Counted from the stretch's first letter, positions 47,011-54,822 are shown. The stretch is DNA of 64,000 nucleotides from Aureispira sp050633105 (GCA_050633105.1 JBOEFW010000001.1:9329-73328); one strand, 5' to 3'. Notes: a model not told the origin generated them from the letters alone. A program made the numbers and translations.

Positions 47011-47142
47011 AGAGGCTGTCGAAAAAGTAAATCTTCAAGGCAATTGTATTAAAAACGAATGCACAAATAACAATTTTAAAGGAAGTTAAAAGTGATGATG
47101 TTTTTTAATTTGATTGACTTTTGGACTTTTTCGACAGCCTCT
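47011..47142. mobile_element. MITE-like element with 18-bp terminal inverted repeats
   Basis: A 132-bp non-coding element bounded by perfect 18-bp inverted repeats (47011-47028 AGAGGCTGTCGAAAAAGT; 47125-47142 its reverse complement). GAGGCTGTC-AAAAAGT ends are typical of bacterial DDE transposon termini. No transposase is present and no clear target duplication is visible. It lies between convergent genes, where it may also act as a terminator. Confidence 0.6.
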
Positions 47143-47164
47143 ATTATAACTAAAACAACTCCCT

Positions 47165-48346
47165 CTAAGATTCAGCAGGCGTAGTTTGTGTATTATCCTT
47201 GTATTCTAAATCATACCCAAACTCTTCAAAGGCAAAGCCCCATTCTTTTTGAATAAGCGCAACCGTCTCTGGTGCAATTGGTACAAAAGCATTCTTTTTA
47301 TAACCTTTTTTCGTATCCAGATAAGCGGCGATTTTAGGCCGTACTGTTTCCCAATCTCCTAAATTAAGCGTTTGGTAAATCTCTTGATAAACATCCATCT
47401 CCTGTTCCGTTCCAATATCATCATAGGCAATTTCTACCAATTGTCCTTCAGGAATGGCGGCTCGTGTATCTAAATAGCCCTGCATAATAAGGCGATAGTT
47501 TTCTATAATAATGCGATCCTCTTCCTCTTCTGAAATTTCTTGCAAACTTTGGCTACGCAAAACAGCGCGATGTAAATGCTTCGTAGACAAATAAACGCGA
47601 TAAGGATTGCGATGAATATAGACAAACTTAGCTTGAGGATAGAGTTCTAACAATTGGGGAGCACGAGCCGTATTATTAGGATTTTTTAGAAGTAAACGGC
47701 GTCCCTTTCCCATAACATGGATGCATTCCAAGACATAATTGTAATACTTTTTCCAACGGCGATACTCTCGGGGCGAAATGCCTTTAAACAGATTATATTG
47801 ATAAAAATATTCCCTGTTTCTAGGAAAATAAAAACTACCAACACCCGCTGCATGAGTAATATTACTTAAGACTTGTTCTTCTTCCTGAGGCTTTAAAAGC
47901 GTCATTTCTACATTATCCATAGGACGTGTACTAGGCACCCAACGCCCTAACAGGTGCTTGGTCCATCCCCCTAACATACAGATGTTAAAGAAAAAACTTT
48001 GAAAATTGTCTAAGTAGGTAAATTGTTGGTCTTGTGCTAAGGTATAATGAATGTGGGTCGTCCCACTGCGCCAATGCCCTAAAATAAAAACAGGGGATGC
48101 TTTGGATAAGTCTACGCTTCTAAGGCGCAATTTCAACCACAAAGCTTGAATCCATTGCAAAGGAGTGGTGAGAATAGAAAAGAAATAAATACGTGCTTTG
48201 AGTCCTCTTTTTGTTTTATCGGTTTTATTGCGGTTAAACAAGCGCCACAAATTACTGAGGCGAGTTACATAAAGCTGACTTCCAGGAACCTTATAATTGG
48301 CTTTGGGATTTTGCTTGACGTTTGCTTTTTTTCTGTTTAGTGCCAT
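47165..48346 (-). CDS. Sulfotransferase family protein
   Basis: A 393-aa PAPS-dependent sulfotransferase (Sulfotransfer_3 type). The 5'-phosphosulfate-binding loop is VFILGHWRSGTTHIHYTLAQD (about 86-106), with Arg-Ser-Gly-Thr-Thr intact. The 3'-phosphate motif is FVYIHRNPYRVYLSTKHLH. The basic N terminus (MALNRKKANVKQNPKANYKV) has no signal peptide. The acceptor (lipid, polysaccharide or protein) is unknown. It is transcribed alone, with a leader that carries a hairpin. Confidence 0.88.
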   Translation of the reverse strand: MALNRKKANVKQNPKANYKVPGSQLYVTRLSNLWRLFNRNKTDKTKRGLKARIYFFSILTTPLQWIQALWLKLRLRSVDLSKASPVFILGHWRSGTTHIHYTLAQDQQFTYLDNFQSFFFNICMLGGWTKHLLGRWVPSTRPMDNVEMTLLKPQEEEQVLSNITHAAGVGSFYFPRNREYFYQYNLFKGISPREYRRWKKYYNYVLECIHVMGKGRRLLLKNPNNTARAPQLLELYPQAKFVYIHRNPYRVYLSTKHLHRAVLRSQSLQEISEEEEDRIIIENYRLIMQGYLDTRAAIPEGQLVEIAYDDIGTEQEMDVYQEIYQTLNLGDWETVRPKIAAYLDTKKGYKKNAFVPIAPETVALIQKEWGFAFEEFGYDLEYKDNTQTTPAES

Positions 48347-48751
48347 AGTTATTGATAATGGTGATTGTCAAAATGGCCTACCAAAGCCATAGCGAAAAAT
48401 GATTGTCGCTAAGAATAACGGAATAAAAAGGTAAGTAATGAAAATTCATTTTTACCTAAACCTATAAACGAGGAATACAAGAAAAAGGTCAACCTCTGAC
48501 CATTTTCTTAGGAAATTCCCTACGAAGCAACACAACAATAACGCTTTTGTTGTGGAATAATACAGGTTGCTTAGCGCGCAAAGATAGTAAAATGTAGGAT
48601 ACTCTAGGGCATAGGGTAATACTATTGTAGACTAGACATTCCCAATTATCATTAGGATGTTTTTTCTTCCTACTTGCCCCTATTTCTTAGGATTTTGGTA
48701 AACTTACCACATTATATATTTATACAATGTAAAAAATAGATATTAAGCCAA
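48347..48751. promoter_or_regulatory. Leader and promoter region of the sulfotransferase gene
   Basis: A 405-bp gap between two minus-strand genes. A perfect -7 box TATCTTTG (minus strand, 48579-48586) lies about 230 nt upstream of the start codon. Between them, 48487-48501 forms GGTCA...TGACC followed on the minus strand by five T, an attenuator-like hairpin. Confidence 0.45.
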
Positions 48752-49915
48752 TTAGATGGTTAAATAAGGTCGAACCCGCTCAAAAGTATTTTGACCATCA
48801 TCCAACTCTGGTAGAATTTGCAAAAGCTCTACACTTTTCCAAGGCCCCTTTTTTTCTCGATGATAGACAATAGCTTTGGCATGAGACCAACGCAAGTAAG
48901 GATGATTTTTTAGTTCTTCAATCGTAGCCGTATTGATGTTAATTTGGGCTAAAGGATGAGCCGCACAACTCAAAAACGGGCGCATTTGTTGAAAAGTAGA
49001 ATCTGGGAGCCGATACAATTCCGCCACTTGTAGGACTTCTACAAAACCACCAAGACGCTCGCGCCATTCTAATAAGCGCTGGGCATAAGACGGCCCAATA
49101 CCTCTAAATTGCTCAAAGTCAGCTCGACTGGCTGTATTGATGTCAATTCTTTGATAACTGGGTGCTTTCCTTGTGGCATAAGTGCGCTTCTTAGGCTGTT
49201 GAACGATCTTGATATGGGCAGAGAGATGTTGATAGACGGTATCAGGTAAGGTATAGATTTTCTTAAAATCAGTAGCTTCCTTAAAATAACCACCTTTGCT
49301 ACGGTAGTTGATAATACTTTTAATGGTTTTGGAAGAGAGGCCTAATTGAGCAAATTCGTCGCTGGAACTGGTATTCGGATCAAAGTCAAAAGCAGGAGGG
49401 AGTGGTTGATTTTTTATTGTTTCTTTGGTTGGTAATTGAATGAATTCTTTGAGTTGCTCATACTCTTTATTCGCTAGATTATAAACACGGCTAACGCCTT
49501 CTTTATTACTAAAATAACCACCTTTACTGCGATAATTCATCCAGCTTTTAACAACGCGTTCTGATAAACCCATTGCTTCTAATTCTTGTGCACTGACAGT
49601 ATTAGGATCAAATGGAAAGGGAGTTAATGGGCGTTTGTAAGAACGTGTTGTGGTACCAAAACTAGTAGAACCATGTGTAGAGGAAGCAGAAGCATAGATT
49701 TTTTTAGTGTAATGCTTTTTACGGGGAGCTTTCTGTTGTTGCTCTTCAAAGGCTATTAACTCCTGATCCCAATAAGCAGGAGTTAAAGGGGAAGAAGGCC
49801 GTAGCCAATAGTAACATAAGCTAGCTAAGAGGGTAACTAAGATAAAAGAAGACAGCAGTAGGACGGCTAGCCGTTCTTTTTTGCTGTAGTAAAAATAGTC
49901 TTTGAGTGGATTCAT
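48752..49915 (-). CDS. Membrane-anchored helix-hairpin-helix (ComEA-like) protein
   Basis: A 387-aa protein. One N-terminal membrane helix (LAVLLLSSFILVTLLASLCYYWL, 17-39) is followed by four helix-hairpin-helix modules: FDPNTVSAQELEAMGLSERVV, FDPNTSSSDEFAQLGLSSKTI, IDINTASRADFEQFRGIGPSYA and ININTATIEELKNHPYLRWSHA. Each is followed by a YRSKGGYF-type or WRERLGGF-type segment. HhH domains bind DNA non-specifically; in ComEA they take up DNA in the periplasm. Four copies is the usual Bacteroidetes form. Only the third has the canonical GIGPxxA hairpin, so it is the likeliest DNA binder. Confidence 0.88.
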   Translation of the reverse strand: MNPLKDYFYYSKKERLAVLLLSSFILVTLLASLCYYWLRPSSPLTPAYWDQELIAFEEQQQKAPRKKHYTKKIYASASSTHGSTSFGTTTRSYKRPLTPFPFDPNTVSAQELEAMGLSERVVKSWMNYRSKGGYFSNKEGVSRVYNLANKEYEQLKEFIQLPTKETIKNQPLPPAFDFDPNTSSSDEFAQLGLSSKTIKSIINYRSKGGYFKEATDFKKIYTLPDTVYQHLSAHIKIVQQPKKRTYATRKAPSYQRIDINTASRADFEQFRGIGPSYAQRLLEWRERLGGFVEVLQVAELYRLPDSTFQQMRPFLSCAAHPLAQININTATIEELKNHPYLRWSHAKAIVYHREKKGPWKSVELLQILPELDDGQNTFERVRPYLTI

Positions 49916-50094
49916 GATACAAACAACTTCTAATAGTAATGAGAGGGGGAAGAATACGTTTCTACTGTTTCAACAAAGGACTAATAAAGCTTGTTACATT
50001 AACTAATGTAGCTCTAATTCTCTTGTTTATGAGCTATGTTATTCTATTCATAGTTCCTGAACAGTAGTTTATTGTTCAATATAAGTAAATTTTT

Positions 50095-50502
50095 ATGCCT
50101 GTATTTGATACCACTCATAATATTCGAAAAATTATAGAAGCGATTGATGAACGGATGGGGAAACCAATCCCTTTTTTTGAACGCTTCAAGCAAGGAGGAA
50201 TTGGATCTCGTAGAATGGTTTTAGAAGAATGGAGTGAGGGATTGACACCATATGTAAATGCCAGTCATTACTTGACTTACAGTAATATAGAGTTGCGCCC
50301 CAAGGGCATTATGGTACACATTCACAAGAGCTTAGATAACTTTGCTTGGTGTTTGTTGTATCAAGAAGTACAGCTGCTTTTTTTTAAAAATGGACAAGTG
50401 CGATTAGAGGCAGAAGGAGAATACCTCCTTTTTAGAGATGGCTATAAGTTCAACAAAAAGTATTTTGATAAGCTGCAAAATATTTGTTGCAAACAAGAAT
50501 AA
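50095..50502 (+). CDS. Hypothetical protein
   Basis: A 135-aa soluble protein without signal peptide: HNIRKIIEAIDERMGKPIP, then RRMVLEEWSEGLTPYVNASHY and GIMVHIHKSLDNFAWCLLYQEVQLLFF. The strand-rich second half looks like a PH-like or small beta fold. I do not recognise the family. It is transcribed divergently from the HhH gene and followed by a short basic-protein gene. Confidence 0.7.
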   Translation: MPVFDTTHNIRKIIEAIDERMGKPIPFFERFKQGGIGSRRMVLEEWSEGLTPYVNASHYLTYSNIELRPKGIMVHIHKSLDNFAWCLLYQEVQLLFFKNGQVRLEAEGEYLLFRDGYKFNKKYFDKLQNICCKQE

Positions 50503-50577
50503 AAAACCTTCAAGGGGAACAAAAGAGAAGGGAAAAGATGTTGTAGAGCTAGATTATAACCAACAACATCAACTAAC

Positions 50578-50805
50578 ATGAAAAAGAAAAAAAGAAAATT
50601 GCGGCGTCGAGATGTCATCAACCGTACTTTGGGTGCGGCTCAACGCGAGCAGTATTTGAGTGAAAACCCTCATGGCTATCATCGCAGCAAGAGTGTCCAC
50701 AAGGACAAAAATCAATATTCGCGCAAGCAAAAACACAAAAAGAAAGACTTTTCTGACAAAGATTCAGGAAAGTCTTTTGTTATGTTAGGGCAATTGGCAG
50801 CGTAG
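50578..50805 (+). CDS. Small Lys/Arg-rich protein
   Basis: A 75-aa very basic protein (MKKKKRKLRRRDVINRTLGA, YHRSKSVHKDKNQYSRKQKH), possibly RNA or ribosome binding. Its last third is encoded by a strong terminator hairpin (50743-50777), so the reading frame runs through what looks like its own terminator. The final residues (KSFVMLGQLAA) are of uncertain significance. No family is recognised. Confidence 0.55.
   Translation: MKKKKRKLRRRDVINRTLGAAQREQYLSENPHGYHRSKSVHKDKNQYSRKQKHKKKDFSDKDSGKSFVMLGQLAA
50743..50777 (+). terminator. Terminator-like hairpin inside a reading frame
   Basis: A 14-bp stem AAAGACTTTTCTGA / TCAGGAAAGTCTTT (one G-U pair), a 7-nt loop, then a T. It lies within the 3' end of the 75-aa gene. 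Confidence 0.65.
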
Positions 50806-50862
50806 AGTAGAGAAGCGAAGCGAAGCCAATTTTTAATCAAGAAAGAAGAACACAAAAATAGT

Positions 50863-51204
50863 ATGGAAACACCATTAGATCAAACCACTCAAACGCACAA
50901 AAACAGAGGAACAGCTTGGACGGTGTTCTTAGTCATAGAGGCTATTGTTATTGGAACTAGTCTTCTCAATTTAATGACAACAGCTTACTTTAGTGCTGAT
51001 AAGCCAATTTTTGTACTTGGCTTAGTTGTCTTTCCTCACTTATTATCTTTAGGTTTTGCAAACCTAGCTTTTTCTGAAAAAAGAACACGCCCTAATTATT
51101 TCTATTTGTTACTCTTTGTAGGTCTTAATCTTTTTGTTCTTTTTTGGAACCTCCTTATTTTTTGGTTACGTGATTTAGGAGGCAGTAAAATTTGGGGTGG
51201 ATAA
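50863..51204 (+). CDS. Small membrane protein with three helices
   Basis: A 113-aa protein with hydrophobic segments at about 19-41, 47-68 and 80-103 (WTVFLVIEAIVIGTSLLNLM, PIFVLGLVVFPHLLSLGFA, YFYLLLFVGLNLFVLFWNLL). It is probably in the inner membrane. No motif or family is recognised. The hydrophilic N terminus is likely cytosolic. Confidence 0.7.
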   Translation: METPLDQTTQTHKNRGTAWTVFLVIEAIVIGTSLLNLMTTAYFSADKPIFVLGLVVFPHLLSLGFANLAFSEKRTRPNYFYLLLFVGLNLFVLFWNLLIFWLRDLGGSKIWGG

Positions 51205-51282
51205 GTATCGGCAAAACATTTAAGTATTCTATAACAAACCAATTGCCTACTTTTTTTGTAGTACCCAATATTAGACTCAATT

Positions 51283-51296
51283 AGACCAATTGGTCT
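51283..51296. promoter_or_regulatory. Palindromic operator upstream of old yellow enzyme gene
   Basis: A perfect 14-bp palindrome AGACCAATTGGTCT, 35 bp before the gene's start, with an extra half-site TTAGACT at 51271-51277. Palindromes with AGACC/GGTCT arms are typical TetR-family operators, and NemR-type repressors control old yellow enzymes. No regulator gene is adjacent. Confidence 0.6.
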
Positions 51297-51331
51297 TTAT
51301 GGTCAATTACTATAAAACAACAAACTCAACA

Positions 51332-52411
51332 ATGAAATTAATAGAAGCAACTCAAGTAGGGGACATCACTGTTCAAAACCGTGTTTTTATGGCACCATTG
51401 ACGCGTTCTAGAGCGGATAATCCAGCGTATAAACCAACCGATATACATGCGACCTATTACGCCCAACGGGCAGGGGCAGGACTGATTATATCCGAAGCAA
51501 CGGTGGTTTCAGAACAAGGACGGGGCTATGTGAATACGCCAGGGATTTACAGTCAAGAGCAAGTAGAAGGTTGGAAAAAAGTAACCGAAGCCGTTCATGC
51601 TAAAGGTGGAAAGATTTATGTGCAATTGTGGCATGTAGGGCGGGTGTCTCATCCAAGTTTTCATGGAGGGGCATTGCCTGTAGCTCCTTCGGCTATTAAT
51701 CCTGAGATGGATGTGTTTACAACAGAAGGAATGACTAAAACAGTGACTCCAAAAGCATTAGAAGTGGCGGAAATTAAGGCTATTGTTCAAGATTTTAAAA
51801 GGGCAGGAGAAAATGCTTTAGCCGCTGGTTTTGATGGGGTAGAGGTGCATGGTGCCAACAGCTATTTGCTACAACAGTTTTTTAATGGCAGTAGCAATAC
51901 ACGAACAGATGCATATGGTGGGAGTGATGAGAACAAAACACGTATTTTAATAGAAATATTAGATGCTTTATTAGAAATAATGCCTGCTAGTAAAATAGGC
52001 CTTCGTTTGAGTCCTATGACACATGGTTCGGGAGGGATTGAAGTGGATGAACAAACCGTTGGTACCTATAATTATATTATAGAACAGATGAATGGCTATA
52101 ATCTAGCTTACTTGCATTTCTTGCGCCACAACAAAGATTTACCACATGGTTTAAAAGATGAGATTGGACATTACCGAGCGCTCTATAAAGGTTTTCTAAT
52201 TGCGAATGCTGGTTACGACGCCAAAACTGGTCAAGCTGAAATAGAAAGCGGTCGTGCTGATGCCATTGCTTATGGTCGTCCTTATATTGCTAACCCTGAC
52301 TTGGCAGCACGTTTGGAGCATGGATGGCCTTTGGCTGAGACGGACCAAAGTACATGGTATGCGGGGGGAGAGAAAGGATTTTTGGATTATCCAGCTTACC
52401 AAGAGGCTTAA
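51332..52411 (+). CDS. Old yellow enzyme family alkene reductase
   Basis: A 359-aa FMN-dependent NAD(P)H oxidoreductase of the NemA/OYE type that reduces activated C=C bonds and nitro compounds. It shows VFMAPLTRSRADN (FMN site), YYAQRAGAGLIISEATVVSEQGRGY, VQLWHVGRVSHP, FDGVEVHGANSYLLQQF (substrate-binding HxxN pair), NTRTDAYGGS, GLRLSP, and ANAGYDAKTGQAEIESGRADAIAYGRPYIANPDLAARL (phosphate binding). I chose ATG 51332 (MKLIEATQVGD) because the family starts here; the operator lies just upstream. It is monocistronic and probably induced by electrophiles through the operator. Confidence 0.94.
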   Translation: MKLIEATQVGDITVQNRVFMAPLTRSRADNPAYKPTDIHATYYAQRAGAGLIISEATVVSEQGRGYVNTPGIYSQEQVEGWKKVTEAVHAKGGKIYVQLWHVGRVSHPSFHGGALPVAPSAINPEMDVFTTEGMTKTVTPKALEVAEIKAIVQDFKRAGENALAAGFDGVEVHGANSYLLQQFFNGSSNTRTDAYGGSDENKTRILIEILDALLEIMPASKIGLRLSPMTHGSGGIEVDEQTVGTYNYIIEQMNGYNLAYLHFLRHNKDLPHGLKDEIGHYRALYKGFLIANAGYDAKTGQAEIESGRADAIAYGRPYIANPDLAARLEHGWPLAETDQSTWYAGGEKGFLDYPAYQEA

Positions 52412-52468
52412 ATAACTAGGAACTTTACGCTATCTTGGCCTTTTTAAGGTAAGAATCAACAAGAAGGA

Positions 52469-52816
52469 ATGAGTAGTACACAATGGCAATTGTTGCAAGC
52501 GACGGTTCATTATGGGTTGCACTTTTTAGCGCCAGCTCTATTGGCATGGTGTTTTTTTCGGAGTGAATGGAAACGCGCTTGGTTGCTCATGGCAGCTACG
52601 ATTATAGTGGATTTAGATCATTTATTGGCAACGCCCATTTTTGATCCCACCCGTTGCAGTATAGGTTTTCATCCCTTGCATACTTGGCCTGCGATGTTGA
52701 TTTATGTTGCCCTATTATTTCCTTCTTCCACCCGAATCATAGCCGTTGGCTTATTGTTTCATATGTTGACGGATTTCCAAGATTGCTACTGGACCGCGTA
52801 TATTTTGTCTTTATGA
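52469..52816 (+). CDS. DUF6122-family membrane protein
   Basis: A 115-aa protein with four hydrophobic segments. The conserved polar residues are VHYGLHFLAPALLAW, VDLDHLLATPIFDPTRCSIGFHPLHTWP and LLFHMLTDFQD. The set DxDH, HPLH and HMxTD resembles the metal ligands of YdjM-like membrane hydrolases, but activity is unproven. It is convergent with rtcB across a shared terminator. Confidence 0.75.
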   Translation: MSSTQWQLLQATVHYGLHFLAPALLAWCFFRSEWKRAWLLMAATIIVDLDHLLATPIFDPTRCSIGFHPLHTWPAMLIYVALLFPSSTRIIAVGLLFHMLTDFQDCYWTAYILSL

Positions 52817-52822
52817 GAATAG

Positions 52823-52852
52823 AAAAGCAGAGCACTTTTGTGCCCTGCTTTT
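52823..52852. terminator. Bidirectional terminator between DUF6122 gene and rtcB
   Basis: The hairpin AAAAGCAG-a-GCAC / GTGC-c-CTGCTTTT has one mismatch and a TTTT loop, then TT. It ends both convergent genes. Confidence 0.88.
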
Positions 52853-52872
52853 TTGTACATTATACTTTAAAA

Positions 52873-54033
52873 TTACCCTTTCATCACAGCCAATGGTTGT
52901 AGACGAATCGCAATTTCTGCTAAGTCTGTTTGATTGGCCATCACCACATCAATATCTTTGTAAGCACCTGGTGCTTCATCCAAATCACTAGCATGACGAA
53001 TCGCATGCACAACACCCATTTTATTCAAGTGTGCGACTTCTTCTTTGATGTTTAGGGTACGAATGGCTTGTTTACGGCCTAGTTTTCTGCCAGCACCATG
53101 AGAACAAGACATAAAAGATTCTGTATTACCCAAACCTTTAACAATATAAGAGCTAGACCCTTGAGAACCTGGAATCATTCCCCACTCGTCCTTGAACGCG
53201 CGGGTTGCTCCTTTTCGGTGTACAATCACATGCTCTCCAAAGTGCTCTTCCCAAGCCGCAAAGTTATGTGGTTTATTGATAATGTCATCGTAATCAAAGC
53301 TTCCCATAACAGTTGTTAACGCTTCTAACAAACGTGCCATCATTAACTTTCGGTTAGCCAAGGCATAATCAATACAATAGTTCATTTCTGCCCAGTACAA
53401 CTTCGCTTCGGAAGTTTCTAAAGGCAAGAAAGCCAATTCCATTTTTTTAGTGACAACAGAATGGTAACGCTCATTGAGCTTAATCGCCAATTTGTTATAA
53501 TGATCGGCCACTGTATACCCTAGTGCACGGCTTCCTGAGTGAATCATTAACCAAATATAACCATCAGATCCCTTTTGAATCTCCACAAAGTGGTTCCCAC
53601 CACCCAAGGTACCAACTTGCTTCAAGCCTTTTTTATAAGCTTTTTTGACAATGGGTAAATCAGCTTCTCCATCAGGCATCAAATCTACATCCTGTGCTTC
53701 TTCGTGCCAGCTAAAACCTACAGGAATTAATTGACGCGCAATTTTGAGGACATCTTTTAGGTTTTCCTTAGAAATATCTGTCAAGTGGGTACGCATAGCA
53801 CACATTCCACAACCAATATCAACACCTACAGCATTTGGAATAATGACTTTTTTAGTTGCCAAAATAGAACCAATGGGCATTCCATAGCCTTGGTGACTAT
53901 CAGGCATGATGGCAATGTGTTTAAAGGCAAAAGGTAAGTTAGCTAAGTTCTTAGCTTGCGCCAAGGCACCATCTTCCATATCATCCAACCATAATTTAAT
54001 TGGTCTACGCTCGCTAGAAATAACTTGTTTCAT
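52873..54033 (-). CDS. rtcB: RNA-splicing ligase RtcB
   Basis: GTP- and Mn-dependent RNA ligase (386 aa) that joins 2',3'-cyclic phosphate (3'-phosphate) and 5'-OH ends, as left by anticodon nucleases and toxins. The active site is complete: Asp72 and Cys75 in NAVGVDIGCGM, Asn147/His148 in GTLGGGNHFVE, His165 in MIHSGSRALG, His256 in NKPHNFA, and the GMP-accepting His312 in MSCSHGAGRKLGR. The N-terminal PDSHQGYGMPIGS is also typical. No archease or RtcA gene is adjacent. The gene follows a structured leader of about 300 nt, one copy of the shared promoter box, and the tRNA-like RNA array, so a role in RNA repair linked to these RNAs is likely. Confidence 0.96.
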   Translation of the reverse strand: MKQVISSERRPIKLWLDDMEDGALAQAKNLANLPFAFKHIAIMPDSHQGYGMPIGSILATKKVIIPNAVGVDIGCGMCAMRTHLTDISKENLKDVLKIARQLIPVGFSWHEEAQDVDLMPDGEADLPIVKKAYKKGLKQVGTLGGGNHFVEIQKGSDGYIWLMIHSGSRALGYTVADHYNKLAIKLNERYHSVVTKKMELAFLPLETSEAKLYWAEMNYCIDYALANRKLMMARLLEALTTVMGSFDYDDIINKPHNFAAWEEHFGEHVIVHRKGATRAFKDEWGMIPGSQGSSSYIVKGLGNTESFMSCSHGAGRKLGRKQAIRTLNIKEEVAHLNKMGVVHAIRHASDLDEAPGAYKDIDVVMANQTDLAEIAIRLQPLAVMKG

Positions 54034-54060
54034 CTTGTTCTTAATTTTAATATAGTGGTT

Positions 54061-54321
54061 ATCCCAACCTGCGTTGGAATAAAAAATAAACTCTTGAAAG
54101 GTAAAAATCGTTCAATGCGCCCGACTCCATTTGAGTCGGGACAAGGATTATATTATATTTTGGAAAAGAACCTGTCTAATGATAACGCTGCCCCATAATG
54201 GGCAGCGGCGTCTTAGTTATGCTCTTCGATTTCTTTTTTTAGTAAGCCCCCACTCCGTTTGAGTAGGGGACGGTGTTCTTACTTTCTATTTAGTGGAGCA
54301 GTTGTCTTGAAAACCCTGCTC
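54061..54321 (-). ncRNA. Highly structured rtcB leader, five hairpins
   Basis: Read on the minus strand, five stems follow each other: GAGCAG/CTGCTC (54321-54296); AGTAAG/CTTACT (54283-54241) enclosing CCCCTACTC/GAGTGGGG; CGCTGCCC/GGGCAGCG (54207-54186); CCCGACTC/GAGTCGGG (54140-54120); ATTCCAAC/GTTGGGAT (54080-54061). Two of them share the form ACTC-AAANG-GAGT. It could be a regulatory leader or one or more separate small RNAs. Confidence 0.65.
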
Positions 54322-54330
54322 TCTTACTGA

Positions 54331-54372
54331 CAATACAAAGATGCAACCCTACTACGCAGTGTTTTTGCGTAG
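54331..54372 (-). promoter_or_regulatory. Shared promoter box, copy 1 (rtcB)
   Basis: On the plus strand: CAATACAAAG, TGCAACC, then CTACGC-N9-GCGTAG, a perfect 6-bp inverted repeat. In rtcB orientation the repeat precedes a -7-like CATCTTTG. CAAA (54336-54339) and the repeat are 12 nt apart, as in the other three copies. Confidence 0.75.
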
Positions 54373-54510
54373 TGAATGAAAAGAGATGGTTTTTATAAAA
54401 AAAGTTTGATGTAAGCCGATTTAAAGGGGCTCAAAAAGGCATTGAACTAATTATTTTGTTGTGATAGCCGATAATGGAGTTACCTAAACAACTTCAATAG
54501 TAAAACAAAA

Positions 54511-54540
54511 ACACGCCTAGTCCAAAAGACCAAGCGTGTC
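54511..54540 (-). terminator. Terminator of the tRNA-like RNA array
   Basis: On the minus strand a 12-bp stem ACACGCTTGGTC / GACTAGGCGTGT (two G-U pairs) with a short T-rich loop is followed by TTTTTG. It separates the RNA array from the rtcB promoter. Confidence 0.9.
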
Positions 54541-54560
54541 TGCTTCTTATAAAAGAAATT

Positions 54561-54645
54561 AAAGTGACTAATGAGCCAATACACAAGGTGGGACTCGAAC
54601 CCACAATAGAAGGAAGCCACTTTGTTGTGTTAAAAACACGGCCTC
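54561..54645 (-). ncRNA. Y-RNA-like small RNA E (T arm only)
   Basis: The last RNA of the array. The stem AAAGTGGCT (54623-54615) / AGTCACTTT (54569-54561) has one G-U pair. It holds the UUCCUUCU box (54608-54615) and an intact T arm GTGGGTTCGAGTCCCAC (54588-54604). The anticodon arm, GAAA-capped acceptor and D arm are absent. A crossing pairing ACACAA/TTGTGT is also possible. The 5' end is uncertain; a GGCC motif near 54640 may correspond to the GGCYUA loop of its siblings. Confidence 0.7.
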
Positions 54646-54666
54646 TAGAAGAAGATTAAAAAAAAT

Positions 54667-54791
54667 AGTAAGAAAGTGTGTATTTTGAATAGTGCTCTAC
54701 CAACTGAGCTACCTTAGTTTCCTAAGAGTGGGACTCGAACCCACGACCCCTAGCGTGACAGGCTAAGAAGGAAAAATACACTAAGCCTACT
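54667..54791 (-). ncRNA. Y-RNA-like small RNA D with permuted tRNA-Asp-like domain
   Basis: About 125 nt. The closing stem is AGTAGG/CTTACT (54791-54786 / 54672-54667). An internal loop (CTTA on the 5' side) leads to the upper stem GTGTATTTT/AAAATACAC, then the UUCCUUCU box (54766-54773). Inside is a complete tRNA fold in permuted order: anticodon arm CTTAGC-CTGTCAC-GCTAGG (54767-54749; anticodon GUC, Asp, at 54757-54759), variable loop, T arm GTGGGTTCGAGTCCCAC (54744-54728), acceptor TCTTAG-GAAA-CTAAGG, and D arm GCTCAGTTGGTAGAGC (54709-54694). A run of eight U ends it. There is no CCA end, so it cannot be aminoacylated. Confidence 0.85.
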
Positions 54792-54822
54792 TAATTTTTC
54801 TGATAAGTATTGTTGTAAAAAA

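Noticed and set aside
54757..54759. Genuine permuted tRNA-Asp gene like those of red algae
   Set aside because: Kept as an alternative, but the 4-nt GAAA linker leaves no room for RNase P and RNase Z processing and the termini are held in a Y-type stem.
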